64,000 nucleotides of DNA from Okapia johnstoni (lineage: Eukaryota > Chordata > Mammalia > Artiodactyla > Giraffidae), in contig JAGTYA010000025.1 of assembly GCA_024291935.2 (NCBI GenBank), positions 10,561,501 to 10,625,500 of the forward strand, in the 5' to 3' direction. Below the pieces are notes generated by a model that saw only the letters and a list, made by a program, of their open reading frames with translations, had not been told where the DNA came from and did no database searches. The position numbers and the translations under genes are program-made. How positions within the stretch are numbered: position 1 is the first letter of the stretch; the number at the start of each line of letters is the position of its first letter. Of the stretch, positions 31,651 to 43,388 are shown piece by piece.

Positions 31651-32617
31651 TAGAGTGGATCTTGCCTGTCAAGGGGCACCTGGTAAAGCCGGGGTGGAAG
31701 AGTCCTGCAGGGCCGCTTTTGCTGTCCGCTCCAGTTACCTGTAGGGAAGAGGGTCTGGTGGGGGGACTTGGACCCTGCACCGCGGGAAGGAGGCCCTCGG
31801 GGGCCGTGCTCAGCCCGGCAGCCTTGGCTGCAGGGGCAGTTGTCCCGGAGGGGGTGTCTCTCTAGTCCCGCAGGCCCCCCGGGGCAGCGCGTGGGAGTCC
31901 CAACAGCCACCGCAGGCTTTGATAAAGGACGCCAGTGTGACCCCCGAACGGTGATGCGAGACCACCCCAGGGGCGAGCTGACCGCTGACCGGGGGGCGGG
32001 CCTCTGCAGCCTGGGGGTGGCAGCAGGGACCCGAGAGGCCGGCCGGCAAGCAGGTGTTGAAGGACGTGGGGGGTGCTGGCGGCCACCCGCCGGGTCCTCA
32101 GGAGCCCCGAGCCACCTGGGCAGGCCCCTGAGCGCCAGGCCTCTGTGGCTTCCGCAGCGGGGTGGGCTTTGGGGCCCACCTGCCGGGTGTAGGATGCAGG
32201 CCCATGCAGCCTGGGGGGCCTGGCTCAGGGGGGACCGTCACTCTGCAGAGAGGTTGTGTGTGGCCCCCACCCCCGATGCCCCCTGTAAGGGGTGCTTGCC
32301 GCACGCTTCAGGATGAAGGTTGACACATATCGTGTTTTCTGAGTCCTAACAGCTGGTGGGGGGTGGGGGTGGCAGGGGACAGCCCGAGTCCTGAGCCCCA
32401 CGTCTGCCCTCAAACCCCTCCACAAAGGCCCATCAGGTCTTCTGCCCCTCTGAGAATGGGCAGGCGCCACCTCCTCCAGGAAGTCCTCTCGCTCCTCAGC
32501 CCCCGTCCACCCCGCAGCTCTGGTGACTCGGGGCTGCTCTCAGTCTCTCCCGGCGCCACCAGCAGGCAGCACGTGGCTGTTGAATGCATGAATGTCCAGA
32601 TGCACTATTTTAATGTC
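31651..32617. other. unique GC-rich, CpG-containing stretch
   Basis: CpG dinucleotides are frequent between about 31860 and 32160. Open frames to 182 codons (plus, 31768-32316) lack domains. A CpG island is possible but cannot be scored here without counting. Confidence 0.4.
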
Positions 32618-32765
32618 AATATGAGACGGTTGGACGGCATCACCGACTCAGTGGACATGAGTCTGAGCAAGCTCCGGGAGTTGGTGATGGACAGGGAGGC
32701 CTGGCGTGCTGCGGTCCATGGGGTCACAAAGAGTCAGGCACAGTTGAGCGACTGGACAACATCAC
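32618..32765 (+). mobile_element. BovB LINE 3' end, sense
   Basis: Sense terminal BovB: 'gagacggttggacggcatca', 'ccgactcagtggacatgagt', 'gacagggaggcctggcgtgc' and 'ggggtcacaaagagtcaggc'. Only the last 145 bp are present. Confidence 0.9.
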
Positions 32766-34045
32766 CACATACATGAGTTTATTATCAACGCAAGACAGGA
32801 ACACAGAGAAAGTTTGGAAAATCCAGGCTAAAAAACGAAACTCCCCGGCCCATCAGCCTACACGAGCCCGGCTGTCATCACTGCGTGTGTGCCCTTCTAG
32901 AACGTCTTTCCATCTGCGTGCTGCTTTCTCACCCGGCAGCAGAAACTGTGGGGTTCTGCTTTTCTTCAGAATGGTGACCCCCTCAGAGGGCACGGGGCCT
33001 AAGCTTTCACGTTCCTCACGTCACAGTGTTTTGGGGGTGGCTAGTCTTCACCCCACCTTACGGCCGAGGAGCGCCGGCATGGACAACGGAAGGGACTCGC
33101 CCGACATCTCACGGGAACACGTGAGCACCAGCAACTGGGGTTGAAGCCGGAATCCAGAACCACGGCCTGTGTCCGGGTCTGACTCCGCAAGTCCACCAGG
33201 CCGCCCCCACTGTCAGCACACAGGCCCAGAGCCACAGGACAGGGCTCCCTGTGGCTGCAGAGAATTCCATCAGGCCGGCACTGTGTGGGCACTGAGCCCC
33301 CCTCATGCCAGATGCCGGATTCGCCTCTGACTCTGGCCAAGCACCTCCCTGCCCCCGCCTGCCCCAACGGGCGAGTTCTCGGGCTGGGCCTCCGCAGGGC
33401 CCGCGTGGTGCTGAGCCATGGCCGGGGCCGCACAGAGCCCCCCCGGGAAGATGTGATCAGACGCCAAGGCTCAGGCCTCGGAATTGCCGATTAAACGTTT
33501 CATGTTTACAAGAAAGCAGGGCTTATGCTTTGGGGGGAAGCAAAGCCCACAGACGGGCTATAACAGGCAAGAGAAGCAGCGAGTAAATTAACTTTTAATG
33601 CTTGGATAAGCCAGCTGACCACGGGGCTGAATTACACAGGTCCTCTGTTGGGGGATAAGTGGAAATTGTTAGAATCAGAGAAACAGGCAGGCCACTTGGC
33701 TCGCTGTGTTCTGGGCAGGCTTGGCATGTGCTGCTCTGCTCTCCCTGGGAAGGGGGCGTCATCTCTGTCATTTCAGACATGCTGCTCCGACTGGAAACGC
33801 TTCTGGGGCCACAGGGCAGAGTCCCTGCAGCGGAGAGGCCGGGCGGGGGCCCGGGCTGCAGGCTCTGGCTGTGCTACCAGGGCCCATCTGGGGCAGGTAG
33901 GCTGGAGGCCGGCTGGGGCAAGAGAGAGAGGGTGGCTGGCCACTAGAGGGTTCACCTGAGCTTAGAGGCTGGACCTTCCCAGCCCCGACATGACACCAGG
34001 TCCCCCCAAAGTTTCCTCTAAATCAGCTACTCAGAGCATTAGCTC
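32766..34045. other. unique stretch with AT-rich island
   Basis: No repeat is recognised. 33485-33640 is AT-rich with words like taaacgtttcatgtttac and gtaaattaacttttaatgc; it could be a conserved noncoding element. Open frames to 130 codons (minus, 33041-33433) lack domains. Confidence 0.4.
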
Positions 34046-34230
34046 CTCCCACTGCCACACAAGGCACCTCTGGACCTCAGTGTGCCCACCTGTAAAATGG
34101 GCACACAGATCCCTAGTAGGTTCGGATGTCAGACACCAGCCACACCTGGCAGGTCACCTCTCTGCATCTCTGTCTCCTCATCTGTAAGACGGGGCTCCCC
34201 CTGCTGACTGCCTGGTGCTGTGAGGACCTC
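34046..34230 (+). repeat. two MIR fragments, sense
   Basis: The MIR core 'cacctgtaaaatgggcacac' at about 34090 is followed by a second core 'ctcctcatctgtaagacggg' at about 34175. They are either two insertions or an internal duplication. Confidence 0.65.
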
Positions 34231-35499
34231 AGCGCCCGGTCTGGCTACTCCTTGAGGTGCTGCCGATGGGGACGGAACAGCTCTATGTTGGAGTCCCTAG
34301 TCACTCTCTGTCTAATGATGCTTGAGGCCCCAGGGACCCTGTGCCCTGGTTGCAGTGGGTTTCCAAGTCACGTCTGTGGCTTCGCCCTGGAGTTGGTTTG
34401 AGCTGTAAATGCTGGCCGAGAGTCGGGGGGTGCCGTGTAGAAGCCCCCCGCCCTGTAGGAGATGGGCCAGGCACTGTTTCCTGTCTCTAGACTGGAGATA
34501 AGCTGGATTCACGGAACGAGCGCCCACTCCCTGCTCCAGCTCGGCAGGGCCCCACAGCGCAGTCCGGCCTGGCAGGGCGCCGCTTTCAGGAAGCCCTCAT
34601 GGCTCTGTGGACGCGCCTGGTGGGGGCAAAGTTGAGGTTGTAAATCCCACCTGAACAGGAAGCAGGCATGCCTGCTCTAATGAAGGGAGACGAGGGCTCG
34701 ATTACCTCTCCGGGAAGATTTCTGTGGGTCCCGGAGACCCGCCCGTCTCCGCAGCACAGGGCGAGGCTGCCTTTGAAGCACCTGCCGTCCCAGCCTGTGA
34801 TCCGAGACGTCCAGCCGGGTGGCCCTGCAGGTCCAGGTGGGGGTGCCCTGGGGGTGGGAGCCCTGTCTGCAGCAGCCCTAGGAACCCCCCCCACTGATGA
34901 CCCCATGTGTCTCTGCCCTTGATTCTGGGCTGGGTCTGCTGCCCTCTGTCACCTGCCTGGACCGCTCCTGTGGACGTGCATGGTCTCTGGATGGAAGATG
35001 GAAGCAAGGAGACCTGGAGGGCTGCTCACAACCTCCCCCACCCCGCACCTCCCCCTGCCATTGACTAGGAGGCGGAGCTGAGTGACAGGCGGCTAGGACC
35101 GCAGGCCTGATTCAGGGGGCAGGGAGGAGGACTTGGCCCGGGACCCACGCTTTCCGACCTTGGTACTTCATGCCATGTGATGCCAGTCCCCGTGGGGCAG
35201 CATGGCCTGGGCTGCACCACGGCTGGGGCACCGGCTGGCGGGCATCAAGGCTTGGGGAGACCTGGGGCAGAGGCTGGGCCCCCCTGGTGTCTCCACCGCT
35301 CCCCGTCTCACTGATGATGCTGGTGTCATGTCGAGGTCTGCCGGAGGCTGTCGACTGTCAGAGCCTCTCCGTGTGATGTGGGCGTCCTCGGAGCCTGGTG
35401 GCCGGGCTCCCACTGTGAGTGTCCAGGGACAGAGAGAGACATAGAGAGATGGCCCTGGTAGCGCGTCCGCCCCCACCGTCAAGGTGCAAAAGGCGCAGA
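34231..35499. other. unique GC-rich sequence
   Basis: No repeat family is recognised, and open frames on both strands (up to 126 codons) show no domain. Confidence 0.4.
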
Positions 35500-36450
35500 A
35501 GAGCGTCTCCACCGCAGGACTTCCCTTGTTGCCCTTTGGTAACCACACGCGTCTCCTTCTGCCCCCATCACATCACCCCTGGCAACCCACGCATCTGTCT
35601 CCATCTCTGTAAGACTGTGATGTAAACGGAAGCAGACTGCACATAACCTCTTGGGACTGGCTCTCTCCACGCTGGCTTGTGGCCTTGGGATCCATCCAAG
35701 CGGTGTTCCCTCTCGGGCGGCGTTCTGTGCTGTGGACAGTCCAGAACCTGCTTAACCGCCAACCACGGAAGGCCATCTGGGTTGTTCCTAGTTTTTGGCT
35801 ATTACAATAAAACTGCAGTATACGTTTCTGTAGAGATTTTTGTGTGCACAGAGGTTTTCATTTCCTGGGATAAATGCCCCAGAGCGTGATTGCCGGTTCG
35901 CGTGGTAATTGTATCTTTAGTTTTATCAGAAACCACGGCCAGCATCTTTTCTGGAGTGCCTGCACCGCTGTCTTGCATTCCCAGTGAATTCTCTCCAGCA
36001 TTTGGTGTTCCACTCATTTTGACGTTCAGCTTTACCATGGGCGTGCGGTAGAGCTCCCTGGTTTTCGCCTGTGTTTCCCTAATGGCTGGTGATGTTGAAT
36101 GTTTTCATGTGCTGATCTGTGCCACCTGTCTGTCTGATTAGGCGAAGCGTCCGTGTCTTTGGCCCATTTTCCAGCTGGGCGGGTGGTTTATTTAACCACC
36201 ACTCCTTTGTTGGGTGCGTTGTTTGCAAATACTCATCCCCGTCAATAGCTTATCTTTTCACCATCTTTGTAGAACCTTTCACGAGGCAAAAATGTTACAC
36301 TCCCTGACTCCCAACTTCCTTTTCCTTTTCTGGTTGCACTTTCAGTGTCACGTGTAAGGCTTGCCAGTTCTAGGCCTTGGTTTTCTCCTGATGGTTTTTG
36401 GGTTTCCGTGGGTTTTTTTGTTTTTTTTGCACGTTAGCCCATGGTCGGGG
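35500..36450 (-). mobile_element. L1M 3' UTR, long antisense copy
   Basis: The plus strand reads in antisense L1M order: 'gggatccatccaagcggtgt', 'ggctattacaataaaactgc', 'gggataaatgccccagagcg', 'aatggctggtgatgttgaat' and 'tgtctttggcccattttcca'. It goes on with 'cctttgttgggtgcgttgtt'. About 0.95 kb without an open frame of note. Confidence 0.85.
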
Positions 36451-37942
36451 CAGATTTCACTCCTGTACGAAGCGTGAGGTTCGGGTCAGTGAACCGTGGG
36501 CTCAGTTGTCCCCCAAGAACAGTGTGCTTCCTCCAGGGTCTCGACGGCAGGCTGTACAGAGCAAGTTCTCTCTACATGTCTGCGGTGATTTTTGTTCATC
36601 TGCAAAGGACTATTAAAATGCAAGCTACTATTATAACAGAAATGGTGATGGTAATTATCGTTATTATGGTCTTGGGCTTTGGGGCGGCTGGCGGTTTGTG
36701 CATGGCGCTCGTGTTTGCCTGAAGGGCCTCTTTCATGCCAGTTAGAAATGGGTGGTTATTACAAACAGTCGGTCTCCTGCCTGAGTGTGGTTATCTTTTG
36801 CTTTGTTTGGTTTTAATCCTTTGACGGAAAGTCAGAGCCTGTCTGGCTCATGACGGGGATGGGGTTGAGCCGTCCACGGGCCTCCAAGTGGCCTGTGACG
36901 AAGCAGCGGATGGACCCGTTCCCGGGCATCGCTGGTGCTGCGTGGCCGCTGCTCCGGGAAATGCGTTTCCTGGGGCTGAGCCTGGGAGCGGGTGACAGAG
37001 TGCTGAGGACGGACACGCGGTGCCCCTGAAATCGAGACAGGACCCTGGCAGCCGTGCGCATGTGACGAGCGCCCGCGGGTGTCGCCAGACGCTGATGAGA
37101 GGGTTGCTGGCGTCCGTCATGGGTGTGGACGTTCCTGCAGCTCCCACCCCTTTCACAGGGGCGTCGGGGCTGCAGGGTGGGGACACCATTCTTGCCAGGT
37201 GGTAGGAGGGACTGGGCCTTGCTGTCCTGGCTCTTTCCTGGGGTCCCGCGCCCACCAACCTCCAGGATGGGGTGGCCGCGGGTCACTCAGCACCAGGCCT
37301 CGTGCTCCGGGGTCCACAGCCTGTGGGCAGGGTCCCCCACCCCTGCCAGGAGCTGTCATGAAAGTGAATGGCGGCTGGAAGGTTATTGCCTGGAAGCACG
37401 TTGTTTTGTTTCATTTTGTTTTTCTCAAAGATATGTATTGATTTGGGGAAGGTGGCGAGTGCAAGCGGATGGTGAAACACCAGGGCAGGACTGGGTGACC
37501 TCAGGAACCTTCTAGCCCCGGTGTCCAAGCTGCAGAGGTTTAATATAAGAGAGGAGAAATATAATAAGGGAGCTGAATGAGTGCGCTGTCTGGGAGGGAG
37601 GGAAGACAGTGTCCTGCCCTTCTGGTCTCTCTGTCCCCGGGGGGAAGCTGCAGCCCTGGACACAATGACCGAGGCTGGGCTGGAGGGAACATCGCAAGCC
37701 ATCAGGGTGCTTGGCCGGCACTAAGGTCAGCCGTGGTGCCGTTCTCCCTGAGCTCTGCCACGTCCCGGCTCTCAGAGAACTGACGGCTCATCCCCAGACG
37801 CTCACGCTTGTCTGAAGATGCCTGAGACGTCTCAGCCAGGTTCATCGGCGGGTCCTCCCCGAGTGCCAGGTGCTCCAACTCAAGCCACCCACTCCCCTTC
37901 TGAACTACAGAGTAGGCACGTCTTTTAAACACGCATGCGTGC
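36451..37942. other. unique stretch, CpG-containing in the middle
   Basis: No repeat is recognised. 36590-36690 is AT-rich and looks preserved. 36880-37100 is CpG-rich. Open frames up to 157 codons (minus, 36813-37286) lack domains. Confidence 0.4.
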
Positions 37943-38158
37943 GTGCTCCATCGCTTCAGTCGTGTCCGACCCTTTGCAGCTCTGTGGACCATACCCGCCA
38001 GGCTCCTCTGTCTGTGGGCTTCTCCAGGCAAGAATGCTGGAGTGGGTCACCATGCCCTCCTCCAGGGGATCTTCCCAACCAAGGATCGAACCTGCATCTC
38101 TTGTGTCTCCTGCATTGGCAGGCAGGTTCTTTAGCACTGAGCCACCTGGGAAGCCCTT
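37943..38158 (-). mobile_element. Bov-tA SINE, antisense
   Basis: The plus strand reads 'cttcagtcgtgtccgaccct', 'ctccaggcaagaatgctgga', 'ggaagccctttcccc'-side head words 'ggttctttagcactgagcca'. A small duplication, 'ctcttgtgtctcctgcattg', lies in the head. Confidence 0.9.
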
Positions 38159-38379
38159 TCCCCAGATTGTCCCATCCCCCCAAATGAGTTCTTTGTGGGT
38201 GTGATATTTTCAGCAGTTGTAAACCCCCCTTTAGGTGGACTTTTCATTTCTGATGAGGACCGTATGTATACAGATTCTGTCCCTGTTCCTTCCTTGATCC
38301 CAATTCACAGTCTAAGGAAATCTCTCTCCCAAACTCAAGCTCCGGGGTTGTCACTGTTTCCACCCACAGCAGGCACGGT
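38159..38379. other. unique sequence
   Basis: Nothing is recognised. Confidence 0.35.
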
Positions 38380-38640
38380 GCTGGGCCCATGGCAAGGCCC
38401 CCACGGTGCAGACGCTCCAGGGGTGGTGGAGAAGCCAGACGCAAAGAGGATGTGACTTCAGGCCGAGCTCAGGGCAGCGTGGCGGGGAGCATATTTCTTG
38501 AGGCGGTGATGTTTGATTGGATCTGGAGTGAAGAGGCGAGCAGGACAGAGCAGGACACGTGAGGTTCTGGCAAAGGGAGCGGTGGGTGCAAAGGCCCCGA
38601 GCAAGAGTGGTACTGGCTGCACCCGAGGTCCTGCTGGGGT
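38380..38640 (-). mobile_element. L2 LINE fragment, antisense
   Basis: The words 'gtgatgtttgattggatctg', 'gaggttctggcaaagggagc' and 'gggtgcaaaggccccgagca' follow antisense L2 order. It directly borders the minisatellite. Confidence 0.6.
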
Positions 38641-38654
38641 AACAGCCGACCACG

Positions 38655-39477
38655 GTGCCAGAAAGAAAGACAGGAGTCTGGGGGTGCGGGGCGGGGAGCG
38701 GGAGGCTCAGAGAGAAGGGGCGTGGTGGGGGTGCGGGGCGGGGAGCGGGAGGCTCAGAGAGAGGGGCGTGATGGGGGTGCAGGGAGGGGAGCGGGAGGCT
38801 CAGAGAGAGGGGGCGTGATGGGGGTGTGGGGCGGGGAGCGGGAGGCTCAGAGAGAGGGGGCGTGATGAGGGTGCGGAGCGGGGAGCGGGAGGCTCAGAGA
38901 GAGGGGGCGTGATGAGGGTGCGGAGCGGGGAGCGGGAGGCTCAGAGAGAGGGGGTGTGATGGGGGTGCGGGGTGGGGAGCGGGAGGCTCAGAGAGGGCGT
39001 GATGAGGGTGCGGGGCGGGGAGCGGGAGGATCAGAGAGAGAGGGGCGTGAAGGGGGTGCGGGGCGGGAAGCGGGAGGTTCAGAGAGAAGGGCGTGAAGGG
39101 GGTGAGGGGCGGGGAGCGGGAGGCTCAGAGAGAGGGGGTGTGATGGGGTGCTGGGCGGGGAGCGGGAGGCTCAGAGAGAGGGGGCATGATGAGGGTGCGG
39201 GGCAGGGAGCGGGAGGTTCAGAGAGAGAGGGGCGTGAAGGGGATGCGGGGCGGGGAGCGGGAGGCTCAGAGGGGGCATGATGGGGGTGCGGGGCGGGGAG
39301 CGGGAGGCTCAGAGAGAGGGGCGTGGTGGGGGTGCAGGGCGGGGAGCGGGAGGCTCAGAGAGAGGGGCGTGATGGGGGTGCGGGGCGGGGAGCGGGAGGC
39401 TCAGAGAGAGGGGGCGTGATGGGGGTGCGGGGCGGGAAGCGGGAGGCTCAGAGAGAGGGGCGTGATGGAGGAGGCTG
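38655..39477. repeat. G-rich minisatellite, about 17 copies of 46-48 bp
   Basis: The repeating unit holds gcgggaggctcagagagagg, a gggcgtgatg segment and gggtgcggggcggggagcg. I count 17 occurrences of the gcgggaggNTcagag core at about 47-bp spacing. Variants occur (ggttc or ggatc for ggctc; gaagg for gatgg; gtggtg for gtgatg) and are partly shared by neighbours, so units have spread locally. Each unit has several G runs on the plus strand. Open frames across it are repeat artefacts. Confidence 0.95.
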
Positions 39478-40145
39478 GAGGGAAAGGGGATTGCCCATCC
39501 TCCGCTGGGGTCAGAGTCCGCGGCGGGACACGCAGGCACACCTCTGCAATTGCACTGTGTGTGTGAATTTTGTTGTAAGTGACGGAAAGGCCAGTTTAAA
39601 CAGATGCTCCAGGAAAGCTGGGATAGAGCAGAGGATTCACGCATTGGTTCATGGGGTTGAATTCCAGGGAAAGTCTGGCTTCAGGTGAGGCTTAATCCAG
39701 GTGTCAAATTCGTCAGCCCGGGGTGTCTGTGTGTCTTTCTCCTGCCTTGGCTCACTAGCGCCATGCTGGGGGCTTCTCTCCCACACACCCACTCTGCTTA
39801 TAAATGCCTGCTGTGTGCCGCATGCCGTGCTCAGTTCTAAGCGTGCAAAGATGTGTTAAAGGTGGGCCGTGGGGCCGACTTGTGTAGTTCAATTTACATG
39901 CACCCTCGGTGTGGACGTTGGGCCCGGTCCCGACCCAGGGCCTCTCTGGGCCTCACGTCTTCACTGCCCTACCTGTGGGGCTCACCGCATGTCTGTGAGC
40001 TCCCGGCCAGAGCTCGGCTGCAAAGTCAGTCCCCATGAAAGGGAAGTTCCTCTCCTTCAGACAGAAGGGAGGGGGTGGGAGGGGCAAGAAATAGAAGGTG
40101 AACTTGACCCCCTGATGCAACGACTCCCAAGTAAGAAAGCAGAGC
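39478..40145. other. sequence without a firm call
   Basis: 39555-39710 ('ggattcacgcattggttcat', 'ctggcttcaggtgaggctta') resembles text common to old mammalian interspersed repeats, but I cannot name the family. The remainder appears unique. Confidence 0.35.
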
Positions 40146-40149
40146 CCTG

Positions 40150-40395
40150 TTTTTTAAAGTGAAGATGTATTTATTTGGCTGAGCTGGGTCTTTGGTGCTG
40201 CCACTCGGGGTGTGTCTAGTTGCAGCAAGCAGGGGCTACTCTCTCGTTGCGGGATGCAGGCTGCAGGGCCCGCGGGCTCAGGACTCTCAGGGCACGGGCT
40301 TAGTTGCACGTGGAATCTTCCAAGATCAGGAATCGAACCTGCGTCTCCTGTAATGGCAGGCGGATTTGTTACCACTGGGCCACCAGGGAAGGCTG
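40150..40395 (-). mobile_element. CHR-type tRNA-Glu SINE, antisense
   Basis: A T-rich tail (40150-40156) precedes 'atgtatttatttggctgagc', 'agcaggggctactctctcgt', 'gggcacgggcttagttgcac', 'caggaatcgaacctgcgtct' and 'gggccaccagggaaggctga'. Near full length. Confidence 0.9.
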
Positions 40396-41530
40396 ACTGT
40401 GCCTTCCTGAAGTCACATCTAAGGACACAGTGGTAATATTCTTGTTGAAAGACGTTCATGTTCTCAAAACTTGCTCGTGAGCCGAAATTGCACCGTGGGG
40501 TGAACTTCTTCCCAGACACAGGTTGCCTGGGGCCTCGCTGTCCAGCCTGAGGCAGCCCTGGGTGGTTGCCTGCTGCTTGGGGTCTGGCCGCCTGTGTCCG
40601 CTTGAGGCTGCCCGCCTGCTGAGGCAGCCGTGGAACCTTCCAGAGAAGCTACGATTGTTCCCGGGTGTCGCTTGGGGTGAGGAGGCGACCACTAAACCCT
40701 GTCCCATGGCTCTAATGGGACTGGTGATCACCTGCTTTAAATCCTGCTGAGGGTGTCCGACTCGGCTAACACGGTTTACACAGGATGATGGCAAAGCCAG
40801 CTGTCCCCCTGAAGGGTGCCCCCCATGGGGCTGGTCCACTGGGGCAGGCGCCCTGGTGGCTCGGGGCTGACCACGGAGGCTTGGTTTTCAACCCGTGCTG
40901 ATTCCATGGGAGGTGGAAGCCCTTTAGCAGAAGCAGGAGACAGAACTCTCCAAGCGTCAGGGAGGGCTGAGAGCCCAGGGGAGGGCTGAGAGCCCAGGGC
41001 TGTGCTGACCGCGCAGGGCTCTGGGGGGTCCTTGGAGCCCCCAAGAGGCCCTAGGCTCTCTCCAGCCCAGAGAAGGGCTTGCAGGCCCACCCTTCTGGGC
41101 TCTGACCTCCCGCAGGACCAGGAGGACCCTCTGTCCAGCTGGGCAAGGCTCCCCTGGGTTTGGTCCGCCGGGCCCGAGACCCCGGGCAGGCTTGGATGCT
41201 GAGGTCGCCTCTGCCCCAAGTGGGGTCCCGGCCAGGAGGGAGGGCTGCCAGACCCAGGGCTCCGGGCCCCACTGTGCTGGTGGGTGGTGTGCAGGGACAC
41301 GAAGCCCAGCTCTCCCACGTCCTCACACACATTATATGGCCGGAGGACATGAGACAGTTCTCCCCCAAGGTGCCCCTGAGAGGAGTGTGGGCTCTTGTTT
41401 CAAGGTGACTGATTCGGAGCTGGCACGTATGGGGAATTCTCAAGTCCCTGGAAGTTCTCCAGTCTTTGTGAACACTGTGTAATTCCTTCCAGACTCCTCT
41501 TGAGGAAAAAAAAAAATTAAAAATGCCAGG
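40396..41530. other. unique stretch with a 19-20 bp tandem pair
   Basis: No repeat family is recognised. At about 40962-41000 the word ggagggctgagagcccaggg occurs twice in tandem. The open frame of 184 codons (minus, 40776-41330) shows no domain. An A-run at 41503-41521 precedes the BovB. Confidence 0.4.
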
Positions 41531-41534
41531 GAGT

Positions 41535-42075
41535 TGGGTTCAGTTCAGTCGCTCAGTCGTGTCTGACTCTTTGCGACCCCATGGACTGCAGCACACCAGG
41601 TCTCCCTGTCCATCACCAACTGCCGGAGTCCACCCAAACCCATGTCCATTGAGTTGGTGATGCCATCCAACCATCTCATCCTTGTCGTCCCCTTCTCCTC
41701 CTGCCCTCAATCTTTCCCATCGTCAGGGTCTTTTCCAATGAGTCAGCTCTTCGCATGAGGTGGCCAAAGTGTTGGAGTTTCAGCTTCAACATCAGTCCTT
41801 CCAATGAACACCCAGGACTGATCTCCTTTAGGATGGACTGTTTGGATCTTCTTGCAGCCCAAGGGACTCTCAGGAGTCTTCTCCAACACCACAGTTCAAA
41901 AGCATCAATTCTTCGGTGCTCAGCTTTCTTTATGGTCCAACTCTCACATCCATACATGACTCCTGTAAAAACCATAGCTTTGACTAGATGGACCTTTGTT
42001 GGCAAAGTAATGTCTCTGGTTTTTAATATGCTGCCTATGTTGGTCATAGCTTTTCTTCCAAGGATCAAGTTGGGT
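41535..42075 (-). mobile_element. BovB LINE 3' fragment, antisense
   Basis: 540 bp of antisense BovB: 'cagttcagtcgctcagtcgt', 'aagcatcaattcttcggtgc' and 'agctttgactagatggacct', ending near 'catagcttttcttccaagga'. The minus frame of 130 codons (41676-42068) covers ORF2 residues up to RRRRGRQG, where a small deletion near 'tctcatccttgtcgtcc' shifts the frame. Confidence 0.92.
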
Positions 42076-43207
42076 TACTGCTGGCCTTTCAAGGAAATCG
42101 ATTAGGTTCTTTTTTCCTCCTCCTCCTGGAAGTAACAAGGCGGCGAGGTTTTCTCCCCAGTGCCGTTTGCCTGCAGTGTGGTGGGAAAGCATGCGGGGTC
42201 TCTGGGTCACAGGCAACCTCCCCAAGGGACAAGGGATGGCGTTTATCACCCCTGTTCATATTAATAGATCCGGAGGCGGGGGGACAGTGGGACACACCGT
42301 CCTCCCTGGTGCAGGCCTGGAGCCACCACATGCTGACCTCGGGCAGGTCGCTGAGCTCGTCTGTACAAAGGGGACGATGGCAGTGGCCACCACCCCACCC
42401 CCCACCACCGCCGAGAGTTGTGTGAGCAAAGGATGAGACAACTGATAGAGACCTCAGATCAGAACACGCAGCCCATCACCCTGCCGCCGTGAGTCCTGAT
42501 CTCAGTGATTTCTGCTGTTCTCGACACCCCCGGGGCCCGGTCTACCGGGAGCCCGCTCCTCGGGACTAAAGTGCTCTTCCTGGAGCGTTTCACCCAGCTC
42601 TTCTCCACTCCAGATCCTGCCGGGCTCCATGTGACCTGGACCTTGGTCGTCACCTCTTTCCTTCATTCAGCAGCTGCCCACGGAAGACAGACCCACTGCG
42701 TGCGGCCCTGCCCGCCCCGGCCCGGCCCCCAGAACCTGGGCCCGCTGGAGACAGAGACGGACCCCTGTCCTCAGACGAATCAGCCGGGGTGGAGGGAAGA
42801 GGGACGTGTTAGGCTTTCTTTTTTCACAGTGCGGTTTGGATGGGGAGGGTGAGTCCTCCCACGGACAGGCGAGGAAGTGTGGACAAGTGGCAGCCCCCGC
42901 CCCGGGTTCTGGGTGAGTGAACACGTGTCCAGGAGGTGGCTGCCCTCCCATCTCCCCCCAGAAGCCTCGCTCGTTGTCCCCCTGACCCTTCAGCCTGTGC
43001 CCTGTCGGGGACCCCTGTCCCCTCTGTCCAGGAGCCAGGCCCTGAGAGGCCCTTCTGGGCTTTGCTGACGTCCACCCCAGGGCCAGCACCATGCTGGGCT
43101 TTGCACATGCTTCCTATGAAATGACGTGCAGGGACAGACAGAAACGCACACACGATGTGGGAGCTATTTAACCTGCAAAACACAGTCTGCTCTCCACCAG
43201 CCAGCCA
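42076..43207. other. unique GC-rich sequence
   Basis: No repeat is recognised. Open frames to 141 codons lack domains. The stretch ends at a perfect TSD. Confidence 0.4.
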
Positions 43208-43220
43208 CGAGGAGTTTCCT
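43208..43220. repeat. TSD of BovB, left copy
   Basis: The word cgaggagtttcct is repeated exactly at 43376-43388. Confidence 0.9.
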
Positions 43221-43375
43221 TGTTGTGGTGTCTGACTCCTTGTGACCCCGTGGACCTCAGCACGCCAGGCCTCCCTGTCCTTCACTGTCTCCCGGAGCTT
43301 GCTCAAACTCATGTCCATCGAGCCGGTGATGCCATCCAACCATCTCATCCCGTCGCCCCCTTCTCCTCTGTCCCT
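43221..43375 (-). mobile_element. BovB LINE, 155-bp 3' end with perfect TSD, antisense
   Basis: The plus strand reads 'tgttgtggtgtctgactcct', 'ggcctccctgtccttcactg' and 'gatgccatccaaccatctca', then stops. Exact 13-bp direct repeats (43208-43220, 43376-43388) prove that this very short copy was itself inserted. Confidence 0.93.
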
Positions 43376-43388
43376 CGAGGAGTTTCCT

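Noticed and set aside
38655..39477. CRISPR-like array appearance
   Set aside because: The units are directly adjacent variants without unique spacers, in mammalian DNA; this is a minisatellite.
38513..39688. Several Gly/Arg/Glu-rich frames
   Set aside because: They are produced by the 47-bp minisatellite, which lacks stops in some phases.
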